A DNA stretch of 64,000 bases from Pseudodesulfovibrio cashew (GTDB lineage Bacteria > Desulfobacterota > Desulfovibrionia > Desulfovibrionales > Desulfovibrionaceae): assembly GCF_009762795.1 (NCBI RefSeq), contig NZ_CP046400.1, forward strand, positions 2,953,501 through 3,017,500. The letters run 5' to 3'. The first letter of the stretch is position 1. Each line of letters starts with the position of its first letter. The notes beneath the pieces are model-generated. The model ran no database searches. It was given only the letters and a program-made list of their open reading frames with translations, and was not told the origin of the DNA. Positions 62,149 to 64,000 of the stretch are shown here, piece after piece. The position numbers and the translations under genes were made by a program.

Positions 62149-63009
62149 TTATTGTAGAATCTTGCTTACTTCCGGATTGTCCGGATACTGGTCGCCCAAT
62201 CCAATGGAAAGGGAGCGCAGATTGTCTGGTTCACTCCAGGCAAAGGGTTTAGTGCGGTCAGGCCAGGCTAGCACCTGAGCCTCGATCACCGTCATTCCTT
62301 TGTCATATGGGCGGTACCATGCGCACCGGCGGTCTGCCAATAGCCGTCCTACCACCCCGGACCCCAACCCGCTGCCCAGCAGGATGTCGGGGACATACTC
62401 GGGGTTTTGTCCCAGATATTCCCGTTCGCCGACCCAGCCCCAATCAGATAAGGCAACAAGCAGGTCCACGTTGTCCCTCTTCGTCTTGATCGATGCCGTG
62501 ATGCGGTCAATTAGCTTGGGCGAGGGGATATTTTCACCTTCTCCCAGAGAGGGAAAACGCAAGAAGCCCACGGAAGCGCCTTCGGAGGTGTGGATAACCG
62601 TGAAGGGTTCTTCTTCTGCGGTTTTTCTGTTTCGGTCCGGAGCGATTCCCGCCTTGGCGAAAAAGTCGGCTTCATTGCGGCCTAACATGGCCACGTCATA
62701 CTTCATGAGATCGTAAGCCTTTGCAAGCCCGGCGACCAATTCCGGTGAGGGGAGGTCGCCTTTTGGGCGCATAAACTCCCACCCGCCGGATACGAGAACA
62801 CGCGGAGAGCCTGCCTTGTGTACATCAAAAAAATATGTGGCCCGCCGGGCCACGCCACCCAAGGTCTTACCACCTCAGGAGGGACATGGCCTGACGGTGC
62901 CATACGTATTTGCCGAATACAGGATGGTCAGCAGGGACTGCTCAGCCTGCGCCGGCCTACAGGTAAGAAAGAAGGCCGCCGCAAGAAAGCAGCATATGAT
63001 TCGTCGCAT
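62149..63009 (-). CDS. Periplasmic UshA-like protein with in-frame TGA, candidate selenoprotein
   Basis: The frame begins with ATG at 63009, one base after the HU stop, and encodes a classic signal peptide (MRRIICCFLAAAFFLTCRPAQA, cut after AQA, seen in two parts), then SLLTILYSANTYG and CPS, followed by TGA at 62877-62875 (codon 45), then GGKTLGGVARRATYF and 240 more residues. The GGxARR region matches calcineurin-like UshA/5'-nucleotidase relatives, which often have CPxC here, so TGA replaces a Cys (C-P-S-U). The usual metal ligands are mostly lost (VSGGWEF, LGRNEADF, ALSDWGW), suggesting a redox or binding role, not phosphatase. Alternatively it is a pseudogene with a nonsense mutation. 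Confidence 0.7.
62837..62853 (-). promoter_or_regulatory. SECIS-like hairpin downstream of the in-frame TGA
   Basis: On the minus strand GTGGCCC and GGGCCAC form a 7-bp stem with loop GGC, 21 bases after the TGA, so the loop starts 29 bases from it. Bacterial SECIS elements sit right after the UGA with the apical loop at 16-37 bases and a G early in the loop, which fits. It is followed by ATAT and seven T, so it also resembles a terminator. Confidence 0.5.
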
Positions 63010-63010
63010 C

Positions 63011-63286
63011 CTAATCGTTGATGTATTCTTTCAGCTCTTTTCCGGGACGGAAGAAGGGGAGCTTTTTGGGGCGGACCTGGACGACGCTTCCGGTTTTGGG
63101 ATTACGTCCCGTGTACCCCTCGTAGTCCTTGATCTTGAAGCTTCCGAAGCCGCGAATTTCAACCCGGTCGCCGCGCAGCAGAGCTTCCTTCACGGAATCC
63201 ACGAAGGCTCCGACCACCTTGGTGGCCTCGTCAACGTGCATTTTCTTCTGTTCGGACAGAGCCTTGATCAATTCGCTCTTGTTCAT
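63011..63286 (-). CDS. HU family DNA-binding protein
   Basis: This is a 91-residue histone-like dimer. It starts MNKSELIKALSEQ, and the DNA-binding arm signature is GFGSFKIKDYEGYTGRNPKTG with RPKKLPFFRPGKELKE at the end (shown in parts). Strong CAGGGGG precedes the ATG. It has a probable promoter at 63377-63406 and ends one base before the UshA-like gene, so both are probably on one transcript. Confidence 0.96.
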   Translation of the reverse strand: MNKSELIKALSEQKKMHVDEATKVVGAFVDSVKEALLRGDRVEIRGFGSFKIKDYEGYTGRNPKTGSVVQVRPKKLPFFRPGKELKEYIND

Positions 63287-63376
63287 GATTTCCCCCTGGG
63301 AAAATAAGTTGACTGCATCCCCGTTTATCAGGGCGGACAGCTAACGAAAAAAGAATTTCTGACTAAATTCTCACTA

Positions 63377-63406
63377 ACTATGCCGAAAAATAACTCTTTT
63401 CGTCAA
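63377..63406 (-). promoter_or_regulatory. Probable sigma-70 promoter for the HU gene (minus strand)
   Basis: Read on the minus strand, TTGACG (63406-63401) and CATAGT (63382-63377) are 18 bases apart, in the gap between the FleN-like and HU genes. Confidence 0.5.
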
Positions 63407-63420
63407 CCCCTATCTTCATC

Positions 63421-64000
63421 TCATGCACTGAAAAAATCCTTGAGGATGGGGCGATTGGCGATCTTCTCCGAATTGTCCTGGCGATATCGCATAAGTTTCT
63501 GTGCCAACCCCTTGATATCCTTGCTTGCCTTGCAGTCTGGCGCAAATTTGAGCAGTGGGGTCTGGCGACGTACTGATTCAATCAACGTGCTGTCCTGATG
63601 GATGAAACCGAGGTTACTCAGTTCGATATTCAGGAAGTTACGGCAGGCCGCCGCAAGCCGCTCAAAGGTGATTTTCGCCTCTTTGGCCGAGGTCGCCTGG
63701 TTGACGATGATCAGGAAATCCTTGATTCCGTGCTGGGTGGCGAGGACCTTGATCATGGCATAGCTGTCCGTGAGCGAGGTCGGTTCCGGAGTGACCACCA
63801 CGATCCGCAGCTGCGTTATGGCCGCCAGGGAGAGGACCGTATGGCTGATGCCTGCCCCCAGGTCGAGCATGATATAGTCGTATTCCCCGGCCAGGGTCAG
63901 CAGCTTTCTGAACAGGATATCCTGCATGTCTTCATCCATCTCAACCAGTTCAGGCACACCGCTGGTGGCCGGCAGCATGTCGAAGCCGTCTTCAATGGAG
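63421..64000 (-). CDS. MinD/ParA family ATPase, FleN/FlhG-like (partial, N-terminus outside window)
   Basis: This is the C-terminal 192 residues of a P-loop ATPase; the frame stays open through the right edge. Visible: YDYIMLDLGAGISHTVLSLA (Walker B-like DLGAG), VVVTPEPTSLTDSYAMIKVL and IIVNQATSAKEA, typical of FlhG/FleN number regulators of flagella. The conserved PEPTSLTDSY stretch is diagnostic. Walker A would be outside the window. It ends 135 bases before the HU start on the same strand. Confidence 0.88.
   Translation of the reverse strand, partial: SIEDGFDMLPATSGVPELVEMDEDMQDILFRKLLTLAGEYDYIMLDLGAGISHTVLSLAAITQLRIVVVTPEPTSLTDSYAMIKVLATQHGIKDFLIIVNQATSAKEAKITFERLAAACRNFLNIELSNLGFIHQDSTLIESVRRQTPLLKFAPDCKASKDIKGLAQKLMRYRQDNSEKIANRPILKDFFSA

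Overview
The window is GC-rich bacterial chromosomal DNA with tightly packed operons, and it looks like a Desulfovibrionaceae genome (Desulfovibrio / Pseudodesulfovibrio type). This is inferred from gene content and order: an lptC-lptA-lptB-rpoN-hpf-ptsN-rapZ block followed by mannose-family PTS genes and a Mn-dependent pyrophosphatase, a fused AccA-AccD protein, a two-subunit 2-oxoacid:ferredoxin oxidoreductase, a single-cluster Desulfovibrio-type ferredoxin, bacteriohemerythrin, ferritin, and an alkaline-phosphatase-fold 'proposed homoserine kinase' beside homoserine dehydrogenase. No insertion sequence, integrase, CRISPR array or rRNA gene was seen. One tRNA, tRNA-Ser(CGA), is present.

Layout. 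1-3185: two permeases and the ATPase of a nucleoside/BMP-type ABC importer, cut at the left edge. 3215-5640: an AT-rich insert carrying an OafA-type acyltransferase. 5641-8452: MarR regulator, DsrE-like protein, dGTPase and bacteriohemerythrin. 8527-13848 (minus): small lipoprotein, amidohydrolase, thioesterase, proposed homoserine kinase, homoserine dehydrogenase and AlaC-like aminotransferase. 14087-25377 (plus): ilvE, dnaX-ybaB-recR-recD2, ferritin, korAB and ettA. 25463-34636 (minus): DUF486 protein, EAL/GGDEF protein, acetyl-CoA carboxylase genes and a CHASE2 cyclase. 34851-39249 (plus): a complete type I secretion export apparatus without an adjacent substrate gene. 39303-47570: mixed small operons (TauE exporter, ferredoxin, DUF1499 lipoprotein, EamA exporter, chemoreceptor, EF-hand protein, CDP-alcohol phosphatidyltransferase, tRNA-Ser, NifX-like protein, TadA), continuing into purQ. 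48571-58934 (plus): pyrG-kdsA-kdsC-lptC-lptA-lptB, then rpoN-hpf-ptsN-rapZ-EIIA-EIIB-EIIC. 59031-64000: ppaC, a solute-binding protein, then a minus-strand run of FleN-like ATPase (cut at the right edge), HU, a UshA-like protein with an in-frame TGA, and dapA.

How the genes fit together. pyrG (CTP), kdsA/kdsC (KDO) and lptC/A/B (LPS transport) form an envelope-building run. rpoN, hpf, ptsN, rapZ and the mannose-type EII genes form a regulatory/PTS cluster like the one in enterobacteria but with sugar-type EII domains added. alaC-hom-apgM and ilvE/dapA serve amino-acid synthesis.

The observations most worth a second look are: (1) the periplasmic UshA-like protein at 62149-63009, whose open frame is interrupted by a single TGA in a CPS-U-GG context with a suitably spaced hairpin, suggesting selenocysteine; (2) a T9 tract that breaks the EIIC gene by exactly one base; (3) the likely non-classical homoserine kinase; (4) an SH3-LptA fusion; and (5) a perfect MarR-type operator before the DsrE-like gene.
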